Assembly (NCBI GenBank): GCA_964643145.1
Contig: CAZXPG010000055.1
Coordinates: forward strand, 1-11,619
Length of the DNA: 11,619 nt
DNA from: CAZXPG01 sp964643145
GTDB lineage: Bacteria > Pseudomonadota > Alphaproteobacteria > Rickettsiales > Arcanibacteraceae
Direction of reading: 5' to 3'
Below the pieces are notes generated by a model. The model made no database searches. It worked only from the letters and a program-made list of their open reading frames with translations, and was not told the DNA's origin. This document shows positions 1 through 8,228 of this stretch, piece after piece (position 1 is the first letter of the stretch; each line of letters begins with the position of its first letter). The translations under genes were made by a program, and so were the position numbers.

Positions 1-16
1 TACCAAAAATGCTATG

Positions 17-574
17 CTAAACCAAACCGTTGCACTTCATCCTTGAAACCGCCTTATATAATTTTATAAGCATATTAATTTGCTCTATCGGCGATACGCC
101 GAATAAACCATAAACCCAGAAATTTCCGTTCTTGCCATGCTCAATGTCACCATTGCCATAATGAATTTGATTCAAATAGTGCAAATAAACATCTTTCCTC
201 ACACGGTTGGCTAATATTTCATAAACCCAGACGGTAGAATTTCTAAAAGCATCCTGAAGCGTGGTATCTTGATTCCAAGCATCAATACTACGTATAGTAC
301 CATCCCATTTAAATGTTTCGTCTATAGAAGTAACCCCCTCTTCAAGTGCAATTAGGGAATTCATTATTTTAAAGGTAGAAGCTGGAAGAGTTGGTGTTAT
401 AGAATTTCGCTCATTTGTTTTAATCCACTTATCCTTTCTAAGATCGTATAATGTTGTGCTGCCGGAGACTTTGCACTCCTCAAAATATTTCTGATATGTG
501 CGCATATCGTTTGCAAATGATTTCTCATGGAATATGAATGTAAGCATAATGGCTAGTAGAAATTTTCCTATCAT
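17..574 (-). pseudogene. Class D (OXA-type) beta-lactamase, 3'-truncated
   Basis: Class D beta-lactamases are periplasmic serine enzymes that open beta-lactam rings. Counting from the ATG at 574, residues 1-21 form a signal peptide (MIGKFLLAIM start, SFA|ND cleavage region). The catalytic Ser-Thr-Phe-Lys is at 66-69, the Ser-x-Val box (STV) at 113-115, the YGN box at 139-141 and the family tryptophan in NFW at 153. The match stops after LIKLYK (about residue 174). The last 11 residues do not fit the family and a TAG follows, so the KTG box and about 80 C-terminal residues (family length about 260) are absent. The window edge lies 16 bases further, so a frameshifted remainder beyond it cannot be excluded, but none of the frames seen in 1-60 resumes the family. 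The frame is open up to 670, but the ATG at 574 is chosen because a strong ribosome site and the signal peptide fit it. An active enzyme is unlikely without KTG. Confidence 0.85.
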
Positions 575-581
575 GACATCA

Positions 582-589
582 CCTTCTCC
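582..589 (-). promoter_or_regulatory. Ribosome binding site deciding the beta-lactamase start
   Basis: On the minus strand GGAGAAGG ends 7 bases before the ATG at 574. It supports that start over the upstream in-frame start at 670, whose extra 32 residues precede the signal peptide and look non-coding. Confidence 0.7.
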
Positions 590-676
590 AGGTTCGATAA
601 AATGGCCAAATCTTACCTCGGATTCCTTGCTTTCACAGCAACTCTCATTTGGATGCGGTAGAAATGTCAACAGAAC

Positions 677-2558
677 CTAGATGTCTATAAAACTATCATT
701 ATCAATAACTGATGCATCGGTTACACCAAGCAATGCCACTACCAGGAAGGTGGCTTGATCACTTGCCCCCACTCCACCGCCCGTAGTGTTGATGAATATC
801 ATCGTTCCGTCTATTGTGCTATCACCATCCAAATCATAGAGGAACGCCGCATATTCCCCTTGCGTGTTAAGGCTCGTAATAGCATTGGCATCTGACGCCA
901 TCGTAGAATTAAGCATAAAACTGCCAGCGATATCATTTAGGTTTGCCCCCACTCCACCGGTAAGCGTAGCATAGGTACCGCCACCTGAGGCAAAGGAAGC
1001 GCTGCCAATATCGGTAACAACAAAATCCGTGCCTGCATTAAAATCGTTGATAGTATCTATCACCCATACCCCAGCATCACTATCATAACCTGAATCCGTA
1101 TTGGTTTCAAAACGGAAATTATCGGCTCCTGTTCCACCAATCAAGGTATCATATCCACCGCCACCATAGAGGGTATCATTGCCTTCCCCACCATCAATAC
1201 TGTCATTACCGGCAGCACCTTTCACCACATCATTACCAGCAAGGGCACTCACCACATCATCGCCTTGTGCTGCCACCATCACATCGGCAAGCGCAGATCC
1301 TATTAACGTATCGGCACTCGAAGTACCAAGGGAGGTAACCACACCGGCTGTATTACTGCCATATACCACATAACTTTCACCACTCCTAAAGCCATTGGGA
1401 GCGGCAAAATAGGCTCCAATGAGGATATCATCAAACCCGTCACCATTCACATCCCCGGCATTACTGACAGAAATGCCAGACCTGTCACCCGTATCAATCC
1501 CGTTTAACACAAAGCCATTGCTGCCATTGAGGGAGGAGAGATTGGCAAACTGACTGGAAGTGAGCGAAAGGGACGTGCCATCCAAACGGATATAATAATC
1601 GGCGGCAGAATCCCCGTCACTATCTACGGCTACATAGCTGTTGCTACCAAGTTCATACCAGCGCACCTGTCCTGCCACACGCATAAACGCACTGCTTCCT
1701 ATATAGGTGAGGCTAGAAACAGATGTAAAATCAACAATATCACCTTGCCCGGCAGAAAAATCTGTCACATGAGGGGCGGCTGCTTCACTTACCCCTAAAT
1801 GTGCCAACTCCCCCACCATAAAATGATCGGCACCTGTACCGCCGGTGAGGATATCCAACCCACCTCCACCAGCAAGAGTATCGTTACCACTGCCACCGAT
1901 GATCGTATCAGCACCACTGCCGCCAATAATGCTGGTATTCACCCCATCCGCCAATGGTTAAGGTGGCTGTATACGCACTGTCATCCAGTGAGGCGACGGT
2001 ATAGATACTATTATTAAGCTCTAACGTATTGGCATCCGCAATGGTACCTAGCGTAATTGTGCCGGTACTACTTGCGCCTAATGCCAGCACTTCTATGGTT
2101 GATATATTGGTGAAATCTGCATCCACGATGGTGGCCGCATCGGTGATAGTCACCGTATCGGTACCGGTTCCACCAATGATTGTCATGGTGGAGGTGAAAT
2201 TATTTGAACGGATATTGATATTATCTGCACCATCGCCACCATTAATATAATCACCAATAGTAGCACCCTTCACCGTTTCATTAAACGTATCCGCACCGGC
2301 GCCACCAAGTAAGCTATCTCTACCGGCACCGCCCGCGAACACATCAGCACCATTACCGCCCCTCACACTGATGGTATTGCTTGTGGAGGTCACGAAAGAA
2401 GCATCAACCGTCAGCACTCCCGTTCCCACCTCCACGGTTTGTTGGGTGATAGTCACCCGGTGTGCCACCGCACTGCTGACAAATACATCGCTTAGGGTGA
2501 TACTGTTAGCGACCACATCACTTAGGAAGGTTACTGCTTCAAAGCCTTTGGCGTTAGT
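677..2558 (-). pseudogene. Secreted RTX / FG-GAP repeat protein, 5'-truncated and frameshifted
   Basis: This is the C-terminal part of a large calcium-binding protein of the kind exported by type I secretion. Two overlapping frames carry it. The upstream part (2558 down to about 1950) has glycine/aspartate nonapeptides (GGNGADVFAGGAGRDSLLGG) and DADFTNISTIEVLAL-type strands. The downstream part (1954 to 677, 425 codons from TTG) has more RTX repeats (GGSGADTIIGGSGNDTL), a serralysin-C-like stretch (DFSAGQGDIVDF), one FG-GAP/integrin-like repeat (SNAGDVNGDGFDDILIGA), a second RTX block and an acidic, hydrophobic C-terminus (NDSFIDI) as expected of a type I secretion signal. The frames join cleanly if one G is removed from the GGCGG near 1948-1952, giving TLTIGDGVNTSIIGG, so one indel (or a sequencing error) separates them. 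No start exists upstream: the frame runs into the IS630 remnant and meets TAG at 2576-2574. The 5' part is therefore lost. Original role (adhesin, protease or surface protein) cannot be told from this part. Confidence 0.8.
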
Positions 2559-2722
2559 TAACCTCAGCCGATCCTATCTGCAACACGACGACGATCTCGC
2601 TCAACGCGGTGCTGCGCTTCTAACGCTGTCTTTTGTTCAGAGGTCAAGGTAATTTTTCTCATGCATCTTCAAGTAGCAAATTCACAGGCTTTTGGCAAGA
2701 GAGCTTCAAGTTGAGAGGTGTA
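2559..2722 (-). mobile_element. IS630-family element remnant with internal deletion
   Basis: The right end is TAACCTCAG on the plus strand (2559-2567), identical to the outer end of the four 45-bp palindromes in this window and starting with TA, the target dinucleotide of IS630/mariner elements. It abuts the RTX gene. Inside is the N-terminal start of an IS630 transposase. The left end is less certain: on the minus strand from 2722 the sequence TACACCTC then TTGAAGC resembles a degenerate copy of the same terminal repeat, about 60 bases before the transposase ATG and only about 10 bases from the end of ubiG. Almost all of the transposase is missing. Confidence 0.6.
2564..2662 (-). pseudogene. 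IS630-family transposase, N-terminal fragment
   Basis: A 32-codon frame starts MRKITLTSEQKTALEAQ and continues with RDRRRVADRI. This is the characteristic opening of IS630-type transposases (helix-turn-helix region), normally followed by a lysine-alanine-valine-leucine stretch and a DDE catalytic domain in a protein of roughly 330-350 residues. Here the next bases are the terminal-repeat end, and the frame stops at TGA (2566-2564) inside it. It is too short to be functional. Confidence 0.7.
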
Positions 2723-2732
2723 CAAGCGATTT

Positions 2733-3458
2733 TTATGCAGGTGGTTTTTCCGCCAGCAGCATATAGTTCACCTGCACATCGGAAGAAAGTACCCAGTCAT
2801 TCTCTAGCATACGGTAGCACATCCCCTGTAGGGCTTGTATTTTCATTCCTTGGCGACGCAGCGGTGCCGCCACCAGGGAAGGTGGCAGAAATTTAGACCA
2901 GCTATGCGTACCACGCGGCAACCAGCGTAATATATATTCCGCGCCCACAATAGCGGTAAGGAAAGATTTTATGGTCTTGTTCAAGGTAGAAACACATAAT
3001 AGTCCACCTGGCTTCACCAGTTGGCAGCAGGCTTGCAGGAACCCTTCCACATCGGCCACATGCTCGACCACTTCCATGGCCAGCACTACATCAAACTGCG
3101 CCCCGCTTGCAGCCAGTTCTTCCACGCTTATACAACGGTAGTCAACCTCTACTCCCATCTGCTCAGCATGAAGTGCGGCTGTGCGAATATTGTTTGCGCT
3201 GGCATCAAGCCCTGTTACGTTCGCGCCCAGACGTGCCAAGGGTTCAGCAAGCAGCCCCCCGCCACAGCCTACATCCAGAATGCTTATGCCGTGCAACTGG
3301 CCATAATGTGCACTCACTTTATCCTTAATATAGCCAATCCTGATAGGATTAATATGGTGAAGAGGCGCAAACTTTCCTTCTGTGTCCCACCACTCAGCGG
3401 CGATACGGGAAAATTTCTTAACTTCTTCATTGTCGATACTGGAAGCAGGATAAGACAT
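2733..3458 (-). CDS. ubiG: Ubiquinone biosynthesis O-methyltransferase UbiG
   Basis: UbiG carries out both S-adenosylmethionine-dependent O-methylations of ubiquinone synthesis, on 2-polyprenyl-6-hydroxyphenol and on 3-demethylubiquinol, at the inner membrane. The 241 residues match the usual family length. The family N-terminus FSRIAAEWWD (16-25) is followed by APLHHINPIRIGYI (31-44). The SAM-binding motif I, LDVGCGGG, is at 61-68, an acidic residue ending the second strand is in GLDAS (83-87), EVVEHV is at 129-134, KPGG at 149-152, and STLNKT and GTHSWSKF, both typical of UbiG, are at 157-162 and 183-190. No clear Shine-Dalgarno sequence precedes the ATG at 3458, but the conserved N-terminus supports this start. 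It is transcribed away from lysC. In many alphaproteobacteria, as I recall, ubiG and lysC are direct divergent neighbours; here two unknown genes lie between them. Its 3' end is about 10 bases from the IS630 remnant and appears intact. Confidence 0.95.
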   Translation of the reverse strand: MSYPASSIDNEEVKKFSRIAAEWWDTEGKFAPLHHINPIRIGYIKDKVSAHYGQLHGISILDVGCGGGLLAEPLARLGANVTGLDASANNIRTAALHAEQMGVEVDYRCISVEELAASGAQFDVVLAMEVVEHVADVEGFLQACCQLVKPGGLLCVSTLNKTIKSFLTAIVGAEYILRWLPRGTHSWSKFLPPSLVAAPLRRQGMKIQALQGMCYRMLENDWVLSSDVQVNYMLLAEKPPA

Positions 3459-3493
3459 GTAATACCAATAATTAATAACAATACCACTTTATT

Positions 3494-3538
3494 TAACCTC
3501 AGTTTTGGATAAGCAAAGCTTATCCAAAACTGAGGTTA
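3494..3538. repeat. 45-bp palindromic element, copy 1 (intact)
   Basis: Two 21-base arms (3494-3514 and 3518-3538) are perfect inverted repeats around an AAA loop. The left arm begins TAACCTCAG and the element starts and ends with TA. It lies between the starts of ubiG (minus) and the 153-aa gene (plus). Six T residues follow at 3544-3549, so a plus-strand transcript through it would resemble an intrinsic terminator, although no plus-strand gene is seen upstream to need one. Confidence 0.9.
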
Positions 3539-3558
3539 TTTAATTTTTTGTAATAAAG

Positions 3559-3587
3559 TTGTAATATTTCTCTGATAATGTTTATTT
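3559..3587 (+). promoter_or_regulatory. Weak promoter candidate for the two-gene unit at 3638
   Basis: TTGTAA (3559-3564), 17 bases, then TTATTT (3582-3587) is the best-spaced sigma-70-like pair in the AT-rich stretch between the palindrome and the gene. GATAAT at 3574-3579 is a better -10 hexamer but has no well-spaced -35. Only weak support. Confidence 0.25.
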
Positions 3588-3637
3588 TTAGGAGCACATA
3601 GATATACCCCATTACAGCATATAAAGGAATACAAATC

Positions 3638-4099
3638 ATGCCACAATCACCTTCCTCCATCTCCTCCATTTCTCCTGACGACCAGACTTTACTGGATATA
3701 TGTTCTATTGTTAGCGATCTGCAACAGCTTCCTCGTCAAAAGGCATCCCAAGAACAGCTAAAGGTTTTTTATGAAAATTCATCCACTCCAGAAGTGTACA
3801 AAAAATCTTCAAGCCAGCTGAAAACAGTAATGAACCACGCACTTCACGAAAGCAACACTACAATGGCATCCTATGCCGACGCCATGCAGCATCTTCACGA
3901 CAAACCCTGGCAATTAACATCCTTGTTAGTTGAAAAGCCAGCCCTCAAAAATGCCCTTCATGACAATATGGGAGCCCTCAAGGAACTCAACAAACTATGG
4001 GTAGAAACGCAGAAGACTGCCAGCAGCAAGATTCATGGCCACAATATACGTACTAACAGCACAGTTTCCCCATCTACTAACACTGAAATGACGCGATAG
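3638..4099 (+). CDS. Hypothetical protein with one copy of a novel helical module
   Basis: I do not recognise this 153-aa protein. It has no signal peptide or membrane segment, is polar and Ser/Thr-rich at both ends, and should be mainly helical in the middle. QLPRQKASQEQL at 30-41 matches QLPIIKAEQRQL at 24-35 of the next protein in pattern (QLPxxKAxQxQL). Residues 93-121 (LTSLLVEKP start, ELNKLW end) align without gaps to four segments of the next protein. The two are therefore paralogues, this one carrying a single module. AAGGAA at 3624-3629 lies 8 bases before the ATG and supports the start. The next gene starts 15 bases after the TAG, so the two form one operon. Function is unknown; a cytoplasmic or non-Sec-secreted protein (for example a host-directed effector) is only a possibility. 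Confidence 0.75.
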   Translation: MPQSPSSISSISPDDQTLLDICSIVSDLQQLPRQKASQEQLKVFYENSSTPEVYKKSSSQLKTVMNHALHESNTTMASYADAMQHLHDKPWQLTSLLVEKPALKNALHDNMGALKELNKLWVETQKTASSKIHGHNIRTNSTVSPSTNTEMTR

Positions 4100-4114
4100 A
4101 AAAGGAACCCTACC

Positions 4115-5740
4115 ATGTTTGAGGAAGATACCACAACCACCGAAACCCATGATGCAGCGACCAGTGTGCTGCATCGCTTTGACCAATTGCCGATTATAAA
4201 GGCTGAACAACGCCAATTGCAAACAGTGTTTGCACAGAGAAAACACTCTCAAAGCCTAAACTCTTTTGCGGAACGTGAAGCCATGAAACAGCCTCTTACT
4301 TCCAGTGATGTTGATAATTATCTTCTGCTGACTCTTAAAAACAGCACCTATTCCCCTCCTGGCAAGGATTACCGCAAGCGTCTAGCTACGTTGAGACTAT
4401 ACCGCGAGGCTGATAATCTAGACAGCTTCAGTATAGGGCTTGCAACAACACTGGGAACTGAAGAGAGGCAGCGTAGCTACCTTACTGCCCTTGATGCCTA
4501 TAAAAACAATGATTCCGGCCCATTAGGTAGTTTTTTATCAGCAAATGACGATATACGCCACTATCTTGATACACATTTAGCGAAGCTGGAGGGGGTTAAT
4601 CTCTTCTGGGAACGCAGAAACCTACTTCAGTTATCAACCACTATGCATAACTTGGCATGCCTCAGAGCTCCTGAAAACGACGTTACCTCTTATCTGGAAT
4701 CAGCTTTTGTACCCGATAACCACAAACAGCAATTTCTACAGAATTTTACCGATCTATCCAGTGCTCTTACAACTGATGGACAGGCAGCGGGCGCGCTGCA
4801 GAAGAAGGCGCGAAACGCAAATATTTCCGATTTTTACCTGTTCTTATCCGATTGCAACGCAACCACCGCATTTCTCACCTCGCATCATGACACGTTACTG
4901 GAGGTTGATAACCAATTCAAAGCAGCATTACGTACCCGCTATGTGCTCGACACATTCCATTCAATTGTAACGTCATATAATTCGCTTGAAACAGGAAGGG
5001 AGGCACTTGTAAACTTTGCAGATCTATTACCTTCACTCACAACAGAACCACTACCAGAAACATATACAGCAGCATACACGGAAGCATACACCGCAGCTAT
5101 TGCCATCTTCCCTGAGAATGATATTCCCTTGGCCACATTACTGCTACATTCTCCTGAGATAACCACAATACTTTATAACGAACGCAATATTCTTCTTTCG
5201 ATAGCGGCGTCTGATACCAACACACCGGTTATGCCGCCTGTTCCTTTTAACAGTGAAGAGGAAACATCTCCAATGGTAGTGCTTGAAACATTTCTTTCTA
5301 CACGCGATACTGATGCTAATAATTTAGCCAGACTGCTATGTGCGATGACAAGTGAACCTGAAACCGTTAGGAACTGGGCCAGAACACTTAGCTATGACAC
5401 TGAGAATGAGATCCATCCTTCTAGGGTAATAGAGGGGCTAATAGCACTCCTTGCTAATCTAACAGACAATGAGAAAGCCGATTATAGAAGCGGAATAACA
5501 CGCCTCACAAAAACAGGTATTGCCGATGATTCCTGGGAATATATGGACACTTTATTCAATCGCTATCCAATTTTATCAACAACATTTGCTGTTAATACTC
5601 CACTACTTGCAGAATACGCTCAATCATTTAACCTCTTTGAGTCTATGCAGGCAACGTTACCCTATACAGAGATAGGAAACGCCACCCATAATGGCCGGCA
5701 ACAAAGCCATCTCTTGCAACACAGCAATGACATGGGGTAA
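4115..5740 (+). CDS. Hypothetical 541-aa protein with four copies of a novel helical module
   Basis: Not recognised. No signal peptide or transmembrane helix is visible. An N-terminal part (24-35, QLPIIKAEQRQL) matches the upstream protein. Four segments of 29 residues align without gaps to each other and to residues 93-121 of that protein: 137-165 (LGSFLSAND start, VNLFW end), 240-268, 339-367 and 477-505 (MDTLFNRYP start). Leu at module position 22 is invariant, position 15 is Leu/Phe, position 5 is Leu/Phe, position 9 is mostly Pro and position 29 is Trp or Phe in four of the five. The modules are spaced 103, 99 and 138 residues apart, which suggests a helical-repeat solenoid of roughly 100-residue units. 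TYTAAYTEAYTAA at 317-329 is a local low-complexity stretch. AGGAA at 4103-4107 lies 7 bases before the ATG. No catalytic motif was found. A scaffold, binding protein or effector would fit, but none can be claimed. Confidence 0.8.
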   Translation: MFEEDTTTTETHDAATSVLHRFDQLPIIKAEQRQLQTVFAQRKHSQSLNSFAEREAMKQPLTSSDVDNYLLLTLKNSTYSPPGKDYRKRLATLRLYREADNLDSFSIGLATTLGTEERQRSYLTALDAYKNNDSGPLGSFLSANDDIRHYLDTHLAKLEGVNLFWERRNLLQLSTTMHNLACLRAPENDVTSYLESAFVPDNHKQQFLQNFTDLSSALTTDGQAAGALQKKARNANISDFYLFLSDCNATTAFLTSHHDTLLEVDNQFKAALRTRYVLDTFHSIVTSYNSLETGREALVNFADLLPSLTTEPLPETYTAAYTEAYTAAIAIFPENDIPLATLLLHSPEITTILYNERNILLSIAASDTNTPVMPPVPFNSEEETSPMVVLETFLSTRDTDANNLARLLCAMTSEPETVRNWARTLSYDTENEIHPSRVIEGLIALLANLTDNEKADYRSGITRLTKTGIADDSWEYMDTLFNRYPILSTTFAVNTPLLAEYAQSFNLFESMQATLPYTEIGNATHNGRQQSHLLQHSNDMG

Positions 5741-5784
5741 ATAATTTTCTTTCCATCCTTGAAAAATATTTGTATAAGAATGGC

Positions 5785-5814
5785 CTGACATTGATTATTA
5801 ATTATATATATAAC
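5785..5814 (+). promoter_or_regulatory. lysC promoter giving a probable leaderless mRNA
   Basis: CTGACA (5785-5790), 18 bases, then TATAAC (5809-5814). A shifted TATATA at 5807-5812 gives a 16-base spacer. Transcription would start about 6-7 bases later, at or next to the A of the lysC ATG (5820), and no Shine-Dalgarno sequence is present in the bases before that ATG. Confidence 0.5.
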
Positions 5815-5819
5815 GCATT

Positions 5820-7052
5820 ATGGCCATTATTGTTCAAAAATTCGGCGGCACATCGGTGGCAACCATTGAGCGCATACGTAATGTTGCCCGCTTGGTGAAA
5901 AAAGAGCGCGATAAGGGGAACCATGTCGCCGTCATCGTTTCTGCCATGTCTGGCGTAACCGATCAGTTGGTGGGGTGGGCAAATGAAGTATCAAAGCTCA
6001 CCACCCCAGAGAATCTGGCGGAATATGATTCTATCGTCTCTTCTGGCGAGCAGGTTACCTCTGGCATCCTGGCACTGACCTTGCAATCCATGGGCATCCC
6101 TGCCCGTTCCTGGCTTGGCTGGCAGCTTCCCTTGCGCACCGACCATACCTATAGCAAAGCCCGTATTGAAGAGATCGAGATTCAGCAGGTACTAGAAGGC
6201 TTTAAGCAAAACGGCAATGTCGCCGTGCTGGCTGGGTTCCAGGGGCTAAGTGGCAATACCCGTATCACCACGCTAGGCCGTGGCGGCTCTGATACGTCCG
6301 CCGTGGCACTTGCCGCCGCTCTTGGAGCCGAACGCTGCGATATCTATACCGATGTTGATGGCGTCTATACCACCGATCCGCGCATTGTCCCAAAAGCCCG
6401 CAAGCTTGATAAAGTGACCTATGAAGAGATGTTGGAAATGGCTTCCCAGGGCGCAAAAGTGCTGCAAACCCGTTCGGTAGAAATGGCCATGAAACACCAT
6501 GTACGGGTACAGGTGCTTTCCAGTTTTGAAGATACACCCGGCACACTTGTTGTTGATGAAGAGGAAATTATGGAAAAACAATTAATTACCGGCATTGCTT
6601 ATAGCCGCAACGAAGCGCGCATCACCCTATCTAAAGTGCCAGATCACCCTGGGGTTGCCGCCACCATTTTTGGCCCATTAGCTGAAGCGGAAATTAACGT
6701 TGATATGATTGTGCAGAATATCAGCGAATGCGGCAAAGTCACTGATTTAACCTTCACCGTACCAAAAGCCGATTTAGAACGTACGGTTACGGTGCTGGAA
6801 GGAAACAAGGAGACCCTTCAATATCAATCGCTTGCTGTTGATTCTAATGTTGCAAAAATTTCCGTGATTGGTGTAGGGATGCGCAGCCATGCCGGTATTG
6901 CCCAAAAAATGTTCCAAACACTCGCCGAAAAAAGCATTAATATTCTTGTTATCTCCACCTCTGAAATTAAAATCAGCGTGTTGGTTGCAGAAGAATATAC
7001 CGAACTTGCTATTCGTGCGCTGCATACTGCCTATGGTCTTGACAGTAACTAA
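5820..7052 (+). CDS. lysC: Aspartate kinase LysC
   Basis: LysC phosphorylates L-aspartate with ATP to 4-aspartyl phosphate, the first step towards lysine, threonine, methionine and diaminopimelate for the cell wall. The 410 residues match the monofunctional family length. The ATP/substrate motif KFGGTSV is at 7-13, SSGEQ at 74-78, the nucleotide-binding GRGGSDTSA at 153-161, and TDVDGVYTTDPRIV at 177-190. Two regulatory ACT domains follow (about 264-335 and 345-408), where lysine and/or threonine feedback usually acts. The start is fixed by the conserved first strand AIIVQKFGG; no ribosome site precedes it, and the promoter lies right at the start codon. The next gene starts 21 bases after the stop and is probably co-transcribed. 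The family is certain. In many alphaproteobacteria ptsP, not an FMN oxidoreductase, follows lysC. Confidence 0.97.
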   Translation: MAIIVQKFGGTSVATIERIRNVARLVKKERDKGNHVAVIVSAMSGVTDQLVGWANEVSKLTTPENLAEYDSIVSSGEQVTSGILALTLQSMGIPARSWLGWQLPLRTDHTYSKARIEEIEIQQVLEGFKQNGNVAVLAGFQGLSGNTRITTLGRGGSDTSAVALAAALGAERCDIYTDVDGVYTTDPRIVPKARKLDKVTYEEMLEMASQGAKVLQTRSVEMAMKHHVRVQVLSSFEDTPGTLVVDEEEIMEKQLITGIAYSRNEARITLSKVPDHPGVAATIFGPLAEAEINVDMIVQNISECGKVTDLTFTVPKADLERTVTVLEGNKETLQYQSLAVDSNVAKISVIGVGMRSHAGIAQKMFQTLAEKSINILVISTSEIKISVLVAEEYTELAIRALHTAYGLDSN

Positions 7053-7073
7053 CCCCTGATATAGCGAGTTACC

Positions 7074-8081
7074 ATGCCTACACTTTCTTCCCTCTCTGCA
7101 CGCGGCACGGATTTTCTGGGTACGGCACAGGCGATTATGGCTGGTGCCATGTCGTGGGTGTCGGAACGCAACCTGGTTGCGGCTATTTCAAACGCCGGAG
7201 GGTTTGGGGTGATTGCCTGCGGTGCTATGCCCCCTTCCCTGCTTGAAGAGGAAATAAAAGCAACCCAGACGTTAACAGATAAGCCTTTCGGGGTAAATCT
7301 TATCACTATGCACCCCGATATTGACCAACTGGCCGATATATGTGGAAAATCAAAGGTGTCGCATGTGGTGCTGGCCGGAGGCTTACCCAAAGCCACTACT
7401 ATCAACCAATTGAAAGCCTATGATATTAAGGTGCTGTGTTTTGCACCCGCGCTAGCCATTGCCAAAAAACTGGTACGGATGGGAACGGATGCGCTGATTA
7501 TTGAAGGCATGGAGGCAGGCGGACATATTGGCCCAGTGGCAACATCGGTACTGGCACAGGAAATATTGCCCCATATCCACGAGGTGCCTGTATTTGTGGC
7601 AGGCGGGATCGGACGTGGTGAGGCCATTGCTACCTATCTGCAAATGGGGGCGGCAGGCTGCCAGCTTGGCACGCGTTTTGTATGCGCCACAGAATCAATT
7701 GCTCATCCTAATTTTAAACGTGCTTTTATCCGCGCCAATGCCCGTGACGCGGTGCCCTCTATTCAACTTGACCCAGATTTTCCAGTTATTCCGGTGCGGG
7801 CACTGGCAAACAACGCCACCAAAGCCTTCATGGACATGCAGCGCCAGACCATTGAACGCTTCCGCCGTGGAGAATTAGAAAAAGCCGAAGCACAGCTTGC
7901 GATTGAGCATTTTTGGGCGGGGGCACTGCGCCGCGCTGTTATTGAAGGCGATGTCGAAAATGGCTCGGTAATGGCCGGACAGAGCGTGGGAATGGTGACA
8001 GCGGAACAATCTGCTCAGGCCATTATCAACGAACTGGTTGCCCAAGCTGAAGCTTATCTACATACTGCCATACAGTGCTAA
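7074..8081 (+). CDS. FMN-dependent 2-nitropropane dioxygenase-like oxidoreductase (nitronate monooxygenase / FabK-like)
   Basis: This 335-aa TIM-barrel flavoprotein belongs to the family that includes nitronate monooxygenase (detoxifies alkyl nitronates) and the enoyl-ACP reductase FabK (last step of fatty acid elongation). Visible features are the N-terminal SNAGGFGVI strand (39-47), GMEAGGHIG (145-153), FVAGGIGRG (174-182) and QLGTRF followed by ES (197-208), which together bind the FMN phosphate and line the active site. The wording of GMEAGGHIG and QLGTRF is shared by both subfamilies, so the substrate cannot be decided from sequence alone. If no other enoyl-ACP reductase exists in the genome, FabK becomes more likely. 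The ATG at 7074 gives a normal N-terminus; the ribosome site is weak (AGCGAG 8 bases upstream). Probably in one transcript with lysC. Confidence 0.85.
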   Translation: MPTLSSLSARGTDFLGTAQAIMAGAMSWVSERNLVAAISNAGGFGVIACGAMPPSLLEEEIKATQTLTDKPFGVNLITMHPDIDQLADICGKSKVSHVVLAGGLPKATTINQLKAYDIKVLCFAPALAIAKKLVRMGTDALIIEGMEAGGHIGPVATSVLAQEILPHIHEVPVFVAGGIGRGEAIATYLQMGAAGCQLGTRFVCATESIAHPNFKRAFIRANARDAVPSIQLDPDFPVIPVRALANNATKAFMDMQRQTIERFRRGELEKAEAQLAIEHFWAGALRRAVIEGDVENGSVMAGQSVGMVTAEQSAQAIINELVAQAEAYLHTAIQC

Positions 8082-8145
8082 CATACGGTGATAGTGTGGA
8101 GGGCCTGTAGCGGATCCCTGTAAACAATACATATAAATGTTGCTC

Positions 8146-8173
8146 TTGCACGAACCAGCAACACATATTATAC
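8146..8173 (+). promoter_or_regulatory. Promoter candidate of the metallophore operon
   Basis: TTGCAC (8146-8151), 16 bases, then TTATAC (8168-8173). Start would be near 8180, about 50 bases before bufA. Directly after it, CTGGGC (8173-8178) and GCCCAG (8194-8199) form a 6-bp inverted repeat spaced by 15 bases across the likely start point, a possible repressor site or leader hairpin. No recognisable regulator consensus was found. Confidence 0.45.
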
Positions 8174-8228
8174 TGGGCCTCGACCAGGGATAAGCCCAGG
8201 TTCTATTAACACCAACAGGAGAATTATT

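Noticed and set aside
665..670. TTGACA on the minus strand as a beta-lactamase -35 box
   Set aside because: No acceptable -10 hexamer lies 16-18 bases downstream, so a promoter cannot be supported.
498..2652. Plus-strand frames across the beta-lactamase and RTX regions
   Set aside because: They are antisense shadows of repetitive Gly/Asp-coding DNA, and RTX repeats explain the minus-strand pattern much better.
6265..7025. Minus-strand frames opposite lysC
   Set aside because: The plus strand encodes a full, conserved aspartate kinase; the antisense frames have no recognisable features.
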